In this document: piece after piece, positions 10,098 through 18,320 of the stretch
Layout: every line of letters begins with the position of its first letter
Position numbering within the stretch: position 1 is the stretch's first letter
Assembly: GCA_964515555.1 (NCBI GenBank)
Contig: CAZEVY010000003.1
Coordinates: forward strand, 1-64,000
Length of the DNA: 64,000 nucleotides
Direction of reading: 5' to 3'
Origin: CAZEVY01 sp964515555
GTDB taxonomy: Bacteria > Acidobacteriota > Terriglobia > Bryobacterales > Bryobacteraceae
Position numbers and translations under genes: made by a program
The notes under the pieces: generated by a model
Told to the model about the DNA's origin: nothing
Databases searched by the model: none
The model's input: the letters and a program-made list of their open reading frames with translations, nothing else

Positions 10098-11081
10098 CTA
10101 CCCCGGCGCCAGACCCGTCGACTCGCGCACCACCAGCTCGGGTTCGATCACCGTCTCCCCGTCCACCTCGCCCGTGGCCACCAGGCTCTCGAAGATCCGC
10201 CGGCCGATCAGGTCGCGCGGAATGTGCACCGTCGTCAACCGGGGGTGGATCATCTCGGCCAGGCTGATGTTGTCGAACCCGGCCACCGAGATGTCCTCGG
10301 GCACGCGCAGCCCGGCGTCGCGCAACTGCCGCAAAACGCCGATCGCCATGAAGTCGTTCACGCACAGAATCGCCGTGGGCCGGAAGCCCGCGAGCAGCTC
10401 GCGCGCGGCCTCGCGGCCTCCCGCGAATCCGTCGGCCTGCGCCACCGTCGTGAACTCCACCGCCGGCGCGTACCGCTGCATCACGTCCAGGAAGGTCTGC
10501 TTGCGGTCGCTGAGCGGACCCAACGTGGTGTGATGTCCGGCAAAGGCCATCCGCCGGTGCCCGAGGTTGTGCAGATACTCCGCCACGCGCTGCATGCCCA
10601 GCCGGTAGTTGGTCTTCAGGCTGACGACGTTTTTTCGCGGAGCGCCCACGTCGTAGACCACCGTTCGCACGCCGCGCTCGGAGAGCTCTTCGAGCAGGTT
10701 CGGCGCGATCTCGGAAACCACCAGCGCCAGGCCCGCCACGCGGCGCCCCAGCATCAGCCGGACGCTCGAGATCAGCCGCTCCGGGTCGTAATCCGTGTTG
10801 GCGACCAGCACCTCGTACCGGTTCGGGCGGGCCTGCGTTTCGATGGCGGCGAATACGTTCAGGAAGAACGGATTCTCCAGGTTCGAAACGATGACGCCCA
10901 GCGTTCGCGTCGAGCCGCCGGCCAGCGCCCGCGCGTGCATGTTCGGGTAATACTTCAGCTCTTCGACGGCCTTCTCCACGCGGGCGCGAGTGCTCTCTCT
11001 CACCACGCCGATGTTGTTCAACACGCGCGATACGGTGGCCGTCGAGACCCCCGCGCGCCGGGCGACATCCTCCAGGTTCAT
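10098..11081 (-). CDS. LacI-family transcriptional regulator
   Basis: This 327-residue repressor has the family's N-terminal helix-turn-helix (MNLEDVARRAGVSTATVSRV, residues 1-20), the hinge region, and a periplasmic-binding-protein-like effector domain (about 60-325, with TLGVIVSNLENPFF, AILCVNDFMAIG and ISVAGFDNISLA). It probably senses a sugar or sugar acid. Its ATG shares one base with the stop of the aldose 1-epimerase gene upstream, so the two are co-transcribed and may be autoregulated. No pseudopalindromic operator was found by eye in front of the epimerase. Confidence 0.93.
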   Translation of the reverse strand: MNLEDVARRAGVSTATVSRVLNNIGVVRESTRARVEKAVEELKYYPNMHARALAGGSTRTLGVIVSNLENPFFLNVFAAIETQARPNRYEVLVANTDYDPERLISSVRLMLGRRVAGLALVVSEIAPNLLEELSERGVRTVVYDVGAPRKNVVSLKTNYRLGMQRVAEYLHNLGHRRMAFAGHHTTLGPLSDRKQTFLDVMQRYAPAVEFTTVAQADGFAGGREAARELLAGFRPTAILCVNDFMAIGVLRQLRDAGLRVPEDISVAGFDNISLAEMIHPRLTTVHIPRDLIGRRIFESLVATGEVDGETVIEPELVVRESTGLAPG

Positions 11082-12202
11082 TACCGGCCTTCAGTATAGA
11101 ACCGATACGACGTCGCCGACCGGTATGTCTCGCCGGGCTTCAGCGTGACCGGCGGGAACGAGGGCTTGTTCGGCGAGTCCGGATAGTGTTGGGTCTCCAG
11201 GCAGAATCCGTAGCGCTTGCGGTAGACCTTGCCGCCCTTGCCGGTGAGCGTCCCATCGAGAAAATTCCCGGTGTAGAACTGCAGGCCGGGCTCCGTGGTG
11301 CGCACCTCCATCGCGCGGCCGGACTTCGGTTCCACGACCCGCGCCGCAACGCGCATGGTTCCGGCCGGGCCGTTGAGAACGAAATTATGGTCGTAGCCGC
11401 CGCCGCGCGCGATCTGCTCGTCGTCGGCGTCGATGCGCTCGCCGATGGCGCGCTCGCTGCGGAAATCGAATGGCGTGCCCTCGACGCTGCGCAGTTCGCC
11501 GGTCGGGATCAGGCCGGCGTCGACCGGCGTGAAGCGGTCGGCCTCCAACTTAAGGCGGTGGCCGAGGACGTCGCCCTCGCCCTGACCGGCGAGGTTGAAG
11601 TACGAGTGATTCGTCAGGTTGACGACGGTCTCCTTGTCGCTCGTCGCCGTGTAATCGATCTTCAGCTCGCCCGCTTCGGTCAACGAATAGTCGACCGTCA
11701 CCGCGAGGTTGCCGGGATAGCCCTCCTCGCCGTCCTTGCTCGCGTAGGTCAGCCGCAAGGCGGCGCCCGGGAGCTCCGCGGCCTTCCAGACGACTTTGTC
11801 AAACCCCTTCCGCCCACCGTGCAGGTGGTTCTCTCCGTTGTTTTTTGCGAGTTCGTAGGTCTTTCCTCCCAGCGTGAAGCGGGCGTTTCCGATGCGGTTG
11901 CCGTAGCGCCCGATGATCGCGCCGAAGTAGGGAGGGTCCTTCAGATAGCTTTCCAGCGAGTCGAACCCTAGAACGATGTCGGCGGCCGCGCCGCTTCGGT
12001 CGGGAGTGCGAAGAGAAACCACGATTCCGCCGTAGGTGGCGATCGCCACCGAAATGCCACGGTTCGTAAGCGTGTACAGGTCCACCGATTCCCCCGCCGG
12101 CGTCGAACCGAAGGCGCGTCGAACGAGCGGAGCCTCAGCCTCCTGGCGAGTCCGGGCGCAACCGGCCATTCCGATCACCAACGCGAGCAGTATCCACCCC
12201 AT
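11081..12202 (-). CDS. galM: Aldose 1-epimerase, lipoprotein-type
   Basis: The 373-residue enzyme interconverts alpha and beta anomers of aldoses. Family features include NRIGNARFTLGGKTYELAKN, NNGENHLHGG (substrate-binding His), TNHSYFNLAG (catalytic His), GGYDHNFVL and the Glu-bearing ATRVV-like C-terminal strand ending before YTGNFLDGT. The N-terminus MGWILLALVIGMAGC is a lipobox signal, so it should be membrane-anchored and periplasmic, unlike cytosolic GalM. A GGAGG site precedes the ATG. It heads a two-gene unit with the LacI regulator, pointing to sugar uptake control. Confidence 0.92.
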   Translation of the reverse strand: MGWILLALVIGMAGCARTRQEAEAPLVRRAFGSTPAGESVDLYTLTNRGISVAIATYGGIVVSLRTPDRSGAAADIVLGFDSLESYLKDPPYFGAIIGRYGNRIGNARFTLGGKTYELAKNNGENHLHGGRKGFDKVVWKAAELPGAALRLTYASKDGEEGYPGNLAVTVDYSLTEAGELKIDYTATSDKETVVNLTNHSYFNLAGQGEGDVLGHRLKLEADRFTPVDAGLIPTGELRSVEGTPFDFRSERAIGERIDADDEQIARGGGYDHNFVLNGPAGTMRVAARVVEPKSGRAMEVRTTEPGLQFYTGNFLDGTLTGKGGKVYRKRYGFCLETQHYPDSPNKPSFPPVTLKPGETYRSATSYRFYTEGR

Positions 12203-12300
12203 CTTCTGCCTCCACTTGGAACCTCAAGCAACCACTGATGATACACCAGGAGTGCCATCTTTCACCGCGGCCATCCCCGCCATGATCGTCAGTCCCAAAT

Positions 12301-12328
12301 GACCGCTTGCTCACGCGCGCGGCTCAAT
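12301..12328. repeat. Short dispersed repeat, diverged copy
   Basis: The core resembles ACCGCTCGCTNACGCTCGCG followed by GCTCC, seen more cleanly at 30219-30246 and 40179-40206. This copy has two or three changes. The unit is internally near-palindromic (GCTCGC and its partner). It lies in a 450-base region (12203-12653) with no other gene than the leader ORF described below. Confidence 0.5.
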
Positions 12329-12504
12329 AGAATCAGCCAGTTTCTAAGGCGCGTAGCGTCAGGGAGCGGTTTTCGACACGGGATGCGGGGCCCAACCCGG
12401 AAAGCCTCGCCATCCAGCGCCCGCGGCCCACGATGCGACGGGGCCGGATTGCCTGAGTCCACCTGAGAAGGAGTAGGCGCCGAGGTAGTGGCAGGAATAG
12501 TACG

Positions 12505-12533
12505 TTGACTTAGGAAACGGAATCGGTTAGCAT
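12505..12533 (+). promoter_or_regulatory. Sigma-70-type promoter of the PEP-CTERM gene
   Basis: TTGACT at 12505-12510 and TAGCAT at 12528-12533 are separated by exactly 17 bases. Transcription should start near 12540, about 28 bases before the leader ORF. It is one of the best -35/-10 matches in the window. Confidence 0.6.
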
Positions 12534-12567
12534 GCTCAAAGAGGGTGTGGTCCGAGGAGGAGGACTT

Positions 12568-12657
12568 ATGCGTTTGTGCTCGGGGGTAATACCCCGATTG
12601 GTGTCTCGGGATACCTCTGCGAAGGGTCTATGCCGCGGTGTCGCGGGGGCCGTATGA
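12568..12657 (+). CDS. Possible 29-codon leader peptide overlapping the next gene
   Basis: ATG at 12568 follows a strong Shine-Dalgarno run (gaggaggagg) at normal spacing. The frame encodes 29 residues (MRLCSGVIPRLVSRDTSAKG, then LCRGVAGAV) and stops at TGA 12655-12657, overlapping the ATG of the PEP-CTERM gene at 12654. The downstream ATG has little ribosome-binding sequence of its own, so translation may be coupled to the leader. The peptide has no recognisable attenuator signal such as codon runs. It could instead be the chance result of an AUG in the leader. Confidence 0.4.
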   Translation: MRLCSGVIPRLVSRDTSAKGLCRGVAGAV

Positions 12658-13259
12658 AACTTCTAATCGTTCTGGCGTGCGCTCTATCCGCTGGCGCCGC
12701 CCCGATCCTGACTACGTTCGAGTCCTGGACTCAAGGGGTCTTACCCAGCGGTCACACTCAGGATGGGTTCACGATCACTTCGACTCCGGGTGCGCTGATC
12801 AGCGTCTTGCCTTACATTTGGACCCCGGTCGATCCCAACGAACAGCCACCGCCCGGCACTCTCGGTGCGCCGGAGACGTGGGGGAATATTCTGGCGTTTA
12901 ACAGCGTGTCGGGGGCCGACTCCGTGTTTGTGATTCAGTTCGGCGGGCTGGTCGATTTCGTCGGCCTCCGGTTTGCCGATACCAACAACTTTCCTTCACC
13001 GCGCGTTCGCGTCCAGGCCTTTCTCGGTAACACGCTCCTCGATACCAGGGATCTGCTCACCCTCTACGCAACCCTGGACTTCGGCACGCTGGAGATGGAC
13101 CGGTTGGCGTTTTACGACCTGGGCGGCGACGGCCACGTCATCGACAATCTCACTTACGAGTTGGTCGAAGTGCCTGAGCCGTCGACTGGCGTCCTGATCG
13201 CTCTCGGTGTCGGACTCGTTCTCGTTCGAGCGGCGCGGCGTCGTCGCGTCGCAGCGTAG
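12654..13259 (+). CDS. PEP-CTERM surface protein
   Basis: The 201-residue exported protein starts with a signal peptide (MKLLIVLACALSAGAAPILT). Its C-terminus is a canonical exosortase sorting signal: VPEPSTG, a hydrophobic helix (VLIALGVGLVLV) and a basic end (RAARRRRVAA). The middle is beta-rich with VFVIQFGGLVDFVGLRF and DNLTYELVEV, like other PEP-CTERM proteins that lack known domains. Such proteins are cut and anchored by an exosortase and associated with extracellular polysaccharide. No exosortase gene is in the window. The start at 12654 is set by the signal peptide. Confidence 0.88.
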   Translation: MKLLIVLACALSAGAAPILTTFESWTQGVLPSGHTQDGFTITSTPGALISVLPYIWTPVDPNEQPPPGTLGAPETWGNILAFNSVSGADSVFVIQFGGLVDFVGLRFADTNNFPSPRVRVQAFLGNTLLDTRDLLTLYATLDFGTLEMDRLAFYDLGGDGHVIDNLTYELVEVPEPSTGVLIALGVGLVLVRAARRRRVAA

Positions 13260-13336
13260 CACCGGCTGATAGGGACTTCGATTGGCATGGCTGACGGCGG
13301 CCTGTGCGCCGTCGTCTCCGTGCTAGCATGTTCCGG

Positions 13337-15136
13337 ATGAACCCGCGCACGGTCTACCGTCTTCTCCGCGACGCCAGCGAACAGTTCGGGGCCGCGCCGG
13401 CGCTCTACGAGCCCCGGCCCGCGGGCGCTCCGGAAAAGTACCGCGTCTGGAACTGGGTCGACTACCGCCAGGCGGTCGAGGAGATCGCCGCGGGGCTGCG
13501 CGCCCTGGGCCTTCGCAAGGGCGATATCGTCGGACTCGACGCCGAGACGCGGCTCGAGTTCTACCTCTGCGACCTCGGCGCAATGGTCGCCGGCGGCGTG
13601 GCGGCGGCGGTCTACACCACTTATCCCGCGCACGAGCTCGTCAAGACGTTCCGCAACTGCGACGCGCGCTTCATCTTCGTCGAGAATCCCAAGATGCTGG
13701 GCGAGCTGCTCTCGGCCGCCGACCGTCCGCTGGACGTGCAGTGGATTCTCATGACCGGCGAGTCCGAGGAGGCCGTCACGCTGGAGCGGCTTCGGCAGAT
13801 GGGGGCCAACGCGCTGAGCTCCGAGCCGGGCGATTCCTGGATGTCGGCCGAAGTGACGCCGGACGATTTCGCGATCCTCTATCTGACCTCGGGCGCCACC
13901 GGCGAACCCAAGATGGGCCTGGTGACTCACGCCGCGCTGACCGCCAACGTCGACATGGGGCCGCCCGCGATTCCGCTCGGACCGCAGCATACCACCATCG
14001 CCTTCCTTCCCTCGGCGCACATCACGCAGCGCGTCGCCATGGAGCTGCTCCCGATTCGCGTCGGCATGCCGGTGCATTTTTCCGAGGGCCTCAGCAGGCT
14101 GCCGCACGAGATGAAGGCCGTTCGCCCGACGTTGCTGGTCGCGCCGCCGCGGGTGTGGGAGCGGATGTACGCGTCCATCCGCACCGAGCTTCGCAAGCGC
14201 GGCGCGGTGACCCAGCGTATGTTTCATGGCGCGCTGGGGCTGGGCCTGGAGGCCGCCCGGCGCCGGCAGCGCGGCGAGTCGCTGCCCGGCTGGCTCACGG
14301 GATCGCTGAAAGTGGCCGACCGCGTTGTGTTCGCCAAGATTCGCGAGCGGCTGGGCGGGCGGCTGGAGCTGGCCGTCTCCGGCGCGGCCCCGCTGGGCAA
14401 GGACCTGGCCGATTTCTACGCCGCCATCGGGCTGCCGCTCTACGAAGGCTATGGGTTGACGGAGGGCGGCATCGTGTCGCTCAATCCGATGGACCGCCCC
14501 AAGTCGGGAAGCATCGGGAAGGCGCTTCAGGGCGTCGAGATGAAGATCGCCGAAGACGGCGAGCTCCTCATCGGCAGTCCGACTCTGTTTTCCGGCTACT
14601 ATAAGGACCCCGACGTGACGGCCGAAGTGCTGCGCGACGGCTGGCTGCACACCGGCGACATCGCCGAGATCGACGCCGAGGGCTACATCTACATAACCGG
14701 CCGCAAGAAGGAAGTGCTGATCGCGTCGAACGGCAAGAAGATCTTCCCGGCGCGCATCGAGACGCTGTTCAAGATGGAGCCGCTGGTCAACCAGGTGCTT
14801 CTGGTCGGCGACCGCATGCCGTACGTGGCCGCGTTGTTCACGTTGAATGCGCCCGCCGCCGAGTCGCTCAAGGGCATGGAGGAGTACAAGGGACGGCCCG
14901 CGCCGCAACTGGTGACGGCGCCGCCGGTGGTCGCCGAGCTGAAGAAGGTGGTCGGCCGCGTGAACCGCCAGTTGGCGCCGTTCGAGCAGATCCGCCGCTA
15001 TCACGTGCTCGATCGCGATTTCACGATTGAGGACGGCGAAGTCACGCCGACCATGAAGGTCCGCCGCTCGCGCGTCATCGAGAATCACCGGAAGCTGGTG
15101 AGCGACCTGTTCCTCGGGCGCGAAGAAGCGGTTTAG
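13337..15136 (+). CDS. Acyl-CoA synthetase (AMP-forming, long-chain type)
   Basis: The enzyme activates a carboxylic acid, probably a long-chain fatty acid, to its acyl-CoA through an acyl-AMP. It has about 599 residues. Adenylation motifs are YLTSGATGEPK near residue 184, EGYGLTEGG near 371, and DGWLHTGDIAEIDAEGYIYI followed by GRKKEVLIASNGKKI near 435-465, which brings in the C-terminal Lys-bearing lobe. The stop is close to the GntR gene on the other strand. In-frame starts exist at 13304 (GTG), 13328 and 13337. I chose 13337 because a -10-like TAGCAT ends seven bases before it and the family normally begins near MNPRTVYRLL. Confidence 0.9.
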   Translation: MNPRTVYRLLRDASEQFGAAPALYEPRPAGAPEKYRVWNWVDYRQAVEEIAAGLRALGLRKGDIVGLDAETRLEFYLCDLGAMVAGGVAAAVYTTYPAHELVKTFRNCDARFIFVENPKMLGELLSAADRPLDVQWILMTGESEEAVTLERLRQMGANALSSEPGDSWMSAEVTPDDFAILYLTSGATGEPKMGLVTHAALTANVDMGPPAIPLGPQHTTIAFLPSAHITQRVAMELLPIRVGMPVHFSEGLSRLPHEMKAVRPTLLVAPPRVWERMYASIRTELRKRGAVTQRMFHGALGLGLEAARRRQRGESLPGWLTGSLKVADRVVFAKIRERLGGRLELAVSGAAPLGKDLADFYAAIGLPLYEGYGLTEGGIVSLNPMDRPKSGSIGKALQGVEMKIAEDGELLIGSPTLFSGYYKDPDVTAEVLRDGWLHTGDIAEIDAEGYIYITGRKKEVLIASNGKKIFPARIETLFKMEPLVNQVLLVGDRMPYVAALFTLNAPAAESLKGMEEYKGRPAPQLVTAPPVVAELKKVVGRVNRQLAPFEQIRRYHVLDRDFTIEDGEVTPTMKVRRSRVIENHRKLVSDLFLGREEAV

Positions 15137-15146
15137 GTGCGATGCG

Positions 15147-15878
15147 CTATTTCACGCGCTGAATCGGCGTCTCGCCGGCGGCGCGCGGGCCGAGCATCTG
15201 CGCCACCGTCTCCAGACCGTAGCGGATGTGCCGGCGCATGGCTTTGTCGGCCACCTCCGGGTCGCCCTCGGTGAGCGCCCCGACCAGGTCGCGATGGAAC
15301 CGCGGCGGCAGCGGGGGACGTTCGGCGGCGACGTCGAACATCCAGTTCAGGACCAGCACGTGGTTCTTCTCGATGGTCCGCAGCAGCGCGCGGCAGCCGG
15401 TCGACTCGGCGATGCGCAGGTGCAGCTCGGTGTGGTAGCTGTGGACGGCGTAGAGAAAGTCGCGGTCCTTTTGTTGCGATGCGAATACCTGGTTGAACAT
15501 CGCGTCCATGCGCTCGGCCATGTTTTCCAGCTCGAGTTTTTCGCGGGCGCTGGCCTTTTCGGCGAACAGGCGGGCGGCCTGGGATTCCAGGGCCTCGCGC
15601 ACTTCGTAGCGCTCGCGGATATCCTCGGCGGTCGGCAGAAACACACGCGTGCCGACGCGCGGGCGGCTCTCGACCAGTCCGTCGTTCTCGAGCCGTTGCA
15701 GCGCCTCGGCCACGGGCAGCAGGCTGACGCCCAGCTCGGCCGCCAGCTTGCGGCGCGAGAGCGGAGCGCCCAGCGCCAGCTCGCCTTTGAGGATGCGGTC
15801 GCGAACCACCATGTAGGCGTGCTCGGCGAGGCTCATGCGCGCCCCCGGCGGGCGCGATTTTAAGTGGGGAATTGTCAT
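15147..15878 (-). CDS. GntR-family regulator, FadR/FCD subgroup
   Basis: This 243-residue DNA-binding protein has a winged helix-turn-helix at about residues 20-85 (GAPLSRRKLAAELGVSLLPV, then EALQRLENDGLVESRPRVG) and an all-helical FCD ligand domain at about 95-225 with the metal-binding His pattern (HSYHTELHLRI, RFHRDLVGAL, RHIRYGLE). FCD regulators respond to carboxylic acids, sugar acids or acyl-CoA. It is convergent with the acyl-CoA synthetase gene and divergent from the oxidoreductase gene at 15939, whose promoter lies in the 60-base gap between them and is the likeliest target. Confidence 0.9.
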   Translation of the reverse strand: MTIPHLKSRPPGARMSLAEHAYMVVRDRILKGELALGAPLSRRKLAAELGVSLLPVAEALQRLENDGLVESRPRVGTRVFLPTAEDIRERYEVREALESQAARLFAEKASAREKLELENMAERMDAMFNQVFASQQKDRDFLYAVHSYHTELHLRIAESTGCRALLRTIEKNHVLVLNWMFDVAAERPPLPPRFHRDLVGALTEGDPEVADKAMRRHIRYGLETVAQMLGPRAAGETPIQRVK

Positions 15879-15924
15879 CGGCGTGCGCTTAATCTCAGGA
15901 TATCATCGCATGGCGGCGGTCCGG

Positions 15925-15930
15925 TATAAT
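15925..15930 (+). promoter_or_regulatory. Perfect -10 box eight bases before an ATG
   Basis: TATAAT precedes the ATG at 15939 by eight bases, so the transcript would begin at or next to the start codon. No convincing -35 or Shine-Dalgarno sequence is visible. This fits a leaderless mRNA, a pattern repeated elsewhere in the window. Confidence 0.5.
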
Positions 15931-15938
15931 CGCGGGCG

Positions 15939-17276
15939 ATGAAGCCGAATCTCTCGCGCCGCGGATTCCTGCACGGCTCGGCCGGCCTGGCGATGGCGGC
16001 CCAGCGCAGCCCCAACGAGACGATCCACGTGGTGGTCGCCGGATTCCACTCGCGCGGCATGGATCACATTCGCGCTTACGCACGCATGCCCAATGTGCGG
16101 GTGGCGCTGTGCGACGTCGACGAGCGGCTTTTCGCTCCCGCCGCCGCCGAGGTGGAGAAGACCGCCGGCTACCGCCCGCTGTTCGAGGCCGACCTGCGGC
16201 GGTTTCTGGAGCGCAAGGACATCGACGCCGTCTCGATCGCCACGCCCGATTACTGGCACGCGCTTCAAACCGTGTGGGCCTGCCAGGCGGGCAAGGACGT
16301 CTACGTCGAAAAGCCGGTTTCGTTCACGCTCGCCGAAGGCCGCAAGATGGTGGAAGCCGCGCGCAAGTATCAGCGCATCGTGCAGGCGGGCACGAACCTG
16401 CGCAGCGAGCCGGGAGTCCGCGCCGCGATGAAGATGCTCGGCGAAGGCAAGATGGGACGGGTCTGGCGCGCCAGCACGGATTTCTCCAAGCCGCGCGCGA
16501 GCATCGGGCGGTCGCGGGAGACCTCGATTCCACAGGGCGTGAACTGGGATCTGTACCTGGGGCCCTCGCCCTACCGCGCGTTCACGACCAACCGGTTCCA
16601 CTACGGCTGGCACTACTTCTGGGACACGGCGCCCACCGAGGTAGGCAACATCGGCGTGCACAGCCTGGACGTCTGCCGCTGGGGAATGGGAAAGTCCACG
16701 CACCCGGTGAAGATTCACTGCACCGGCGGATATTTTCTTTGGGATTCCGAGCAGGAGACGCCGAATCTCCAACTGGGCACCATCGAATACGCCGACGGAA
16801 GCCTGATCGACTGGGAAGTGAACAACCTCTACGCGCCCACGCCCAGCCGCGGCACGGTGTTCTACACCTCGGAAGGCTACGTGGTGAATCGCGGCGGATG
16901 GCGCGCGTTTCGCGGGAGCATCACGCCGCGCAACCGCCCGCATCCGGCCGGCGTCGACCCAACCAACATGAACGCCAGCTTTCCGGACGCCGCCTACACG
17001 CCCGGTCCGGCGATCGAAGCGGCGGCGGAACCGAGGGTCAGCCATTTCGAGAACTTCATCGCGGCGGTGCGGTCGCGCCGGGTGGAGGACCTGAACTGCG
17101 ACATCGCCGAAGGACATCTTTCGACGTCGCTGGCGCAGTTGTCGACGATCTCCTACAAGCTCGGCCGCAAGCTGGTGTTCGATCCGAAGACCGAGACGTT
17201 TCCCGGCGACGCCGAGGCGAACAAGCTGCTGACGCGTCAGTATCGCGCGCCGTACGTTCTCCCGGAAAAAGTCTGA
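15939..17276 (+). CDS. Gfo/Idh/MocA oxidoreductase, Tat-exported
   Basis: The protein has 445 residues. A twin-arginine signal (SRRGFLHGSAGLAMA) precedes the NAD(P)-binding fold (HVVVAGFHSRGMDH, CDVDERLF). The family's central segment YWHALQTVWACQAGKDVYVE, then KP, carries the usual active-site Lys. A GFO_IDH_MocA C-terminal domain holds the hydrophobic core (HYGWHYFWDTAPTEVGNIG, then HSLDVCRWGM). Exported members probably bind their cofactor before Tat transport, and their substrates are mostly unknown sugars. The bypass of a clear ribosome-binding site suggests leaderless translation. It is followed by the parS-like palindrome. Confidence 0.92.
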   Translation: MKPNLSRRGFLHGSAGLAMAAQRSPNETIHVVVAGFHSRGMDHIRAYARMPNVRVALCDVDERLFAPAAAEVEKTAGYRPLFEADLRRFLERKDIDAVSIATPDYWHALQTVWACQAGKDVYVEKPVSFTLAEGRKMVEAARKYQRIVQAGTNLRSEPGVRAAMKMLGEGKMGRVWRASTDFSKPRASIGRSRETSIPQGVNWDLYLGPSPYRAFTTNRFHYGWHYFWDTAPTEVGNIGVHSLDVCRWGMGKSTHPVKIHCTGGYFLWDSEQETPNLQLGTIEYADGSLIDWEVNNLYAPTPSRGTVFYTSEGYVVNRGGWRAFRGSITPRNRPHPAGVDPTNMNASFPDAAYTPGPAIEAAAEPRVSHFENFIAAVRSRRVEDLNCDIAEGHLSTSLAQLSTISYKLGRKLVFDPKTETFPGDAEANKLLTRQYRAPYVLPEKV

Positions 17277-17287
17277 TCGCGCGGCGA

Positions 17288-17303
17288 TGTTCCACGTGGA
17301 ACA
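17288..17303. other. Candidate parS (ParB-binding) site
   Basis: The 16-base perfect palindrome TGTTCCACGTGGAACA matches the widely conserved bacterial parS form and is identical to the version used by pseudomonads. It lies 11 bases after the stop of the oxidoreductase gene, outside any gene. parS sites nucleate ParB spreading and mark the origin-proximal part of the chromosome. No parA, parB, gidB or dnaA gene is in the window. I saw no second copy. Confidence 0.7.
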
Positions 17304-17440
17304 TTCAGGCGAGATTTCAGTCACGAGGCATGCGGATTTCTTTTTGTCCCGATATCAAGGGCCTGGCGGGATCCGGCCCGAGGCGATCCGAAGGAAAGCC
17401 GCTTTTTCAGCGGAAGTTCCGAGAACGCTACTATTGAGAC

Positions 17441-18220
17441 ATGCCGCTGGCGCTGGTCCTGTTTCTCGCCGCCGTTTGCTCGGCGCAATCGCTTCGAGTG
17501 GAGAAAACCGATCGCGTTGGCCGGCGGGTCGAGAACGAGCACTACATCGCGGACCTGTCGCATCGGGTGGTGCGGGGAGTCGAAGAAGACAGCGGGACGA
17601 TTCGGGCGCTGACCTACAAGGCGTTCGGGGTGACGCTGCTGCGCACGCAGAATCGCATGCACTGGGCGCCGAATCTCCAGCGCGAGGGCGCGCCGGGATA
17701 CAAGGGAATCGGCACGTGGGTCCCGGTGCAGAAGTTCCGCGAGGAGTCGAAGGCGGGCGAGTACGTGCATTATCGCGAGGGTCATCTGGCCGATTACCCG
17801 GAGGTGAAGATCGAAGCCGAGTACCGGTTCTTCGAGGGCGCGCCGTACTTCGCGTTCCGGTCGCGGATGCTGGTGGAGAAGCCGCTCACGGTGACGCTGC
17901 TGCGCAACAACGAGATGACGATGGACGGGTTCTTCACGCACGTGGGCTGGCCGGACGGGAATGAGCGGCGATTGACGACGTTCGACGGGCGGCACGCGGT
18001 CATCGAGAAATCGCCGATCGCCGTGGATGCGCCGTGGCTGGTGTTCGTGAATCTCGACAAGGGCTACGGCTACGGGTTCGTGAACCTGGAGAGCCGGGCG
18101 ACGAAAACGGCGAGCGCGGGCATCGGGATATCGGACGGGGCGGGCGGCGGCAAGTACTGGTCGCGTTACCTGGTGCGAGGGGCGCCGACGGCGCTGGCGG
18201 CGGGGGACGAGTTCGTCGAG
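17441..18220 (+). CDS. Exported protein of unknown function, cut by the gap (partial)
   Basis: The first 260 codons are present. The N-terminus MPLALVLFLAAVCSAQSLRV is a signal peptide. The mature part has beta-sandwich-like sequence, including RVENEHYIADLSHRVVRGVE, MHWAPNLQREGAPGYKGIG and YRFFEGAPYFAFRSRMLVEK, which resembles carbohydrate-active lyase or glycosidase accessory folds. No catalytic motif can be named. The C-terminal part is lost in the run of Ns. A TACTAT -10-like box ends six bases before the ATG. Continuation of this frame beyond the gap is not credible, since the far side is the end of a gene on the opposite strand. Confidence 0.7.
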
Positions 18221-18320
18221 NNNNNNNNNNNNNNNNNNNNNNNNNNNNNNNNNNNNNNNNNNNNNNNNNNNNNNNNNNNNNNNNNNNNNNNNNNNNNNNN
18301 NNNNNNNNNNNNNNNNNNNN
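18221..18320. other. Assembly gap of 100 Ns
   Basis: The run is exactly 100 bases, the usual placeholder for a gap of unknown size. It truncates two convergent genes, so an unknown amount of sequence and possibly whole genes are missing here. Confidence 0.99.

Noticed and set aside
17287..17964. Forward frame starting MFHVEH at the palindrome
   Set aside because: The MFHVEH start comes from the parS-like palindrome itself. The rest is Arg/Gly-rich and overlaps the well-supported 17441 gene in another frame.
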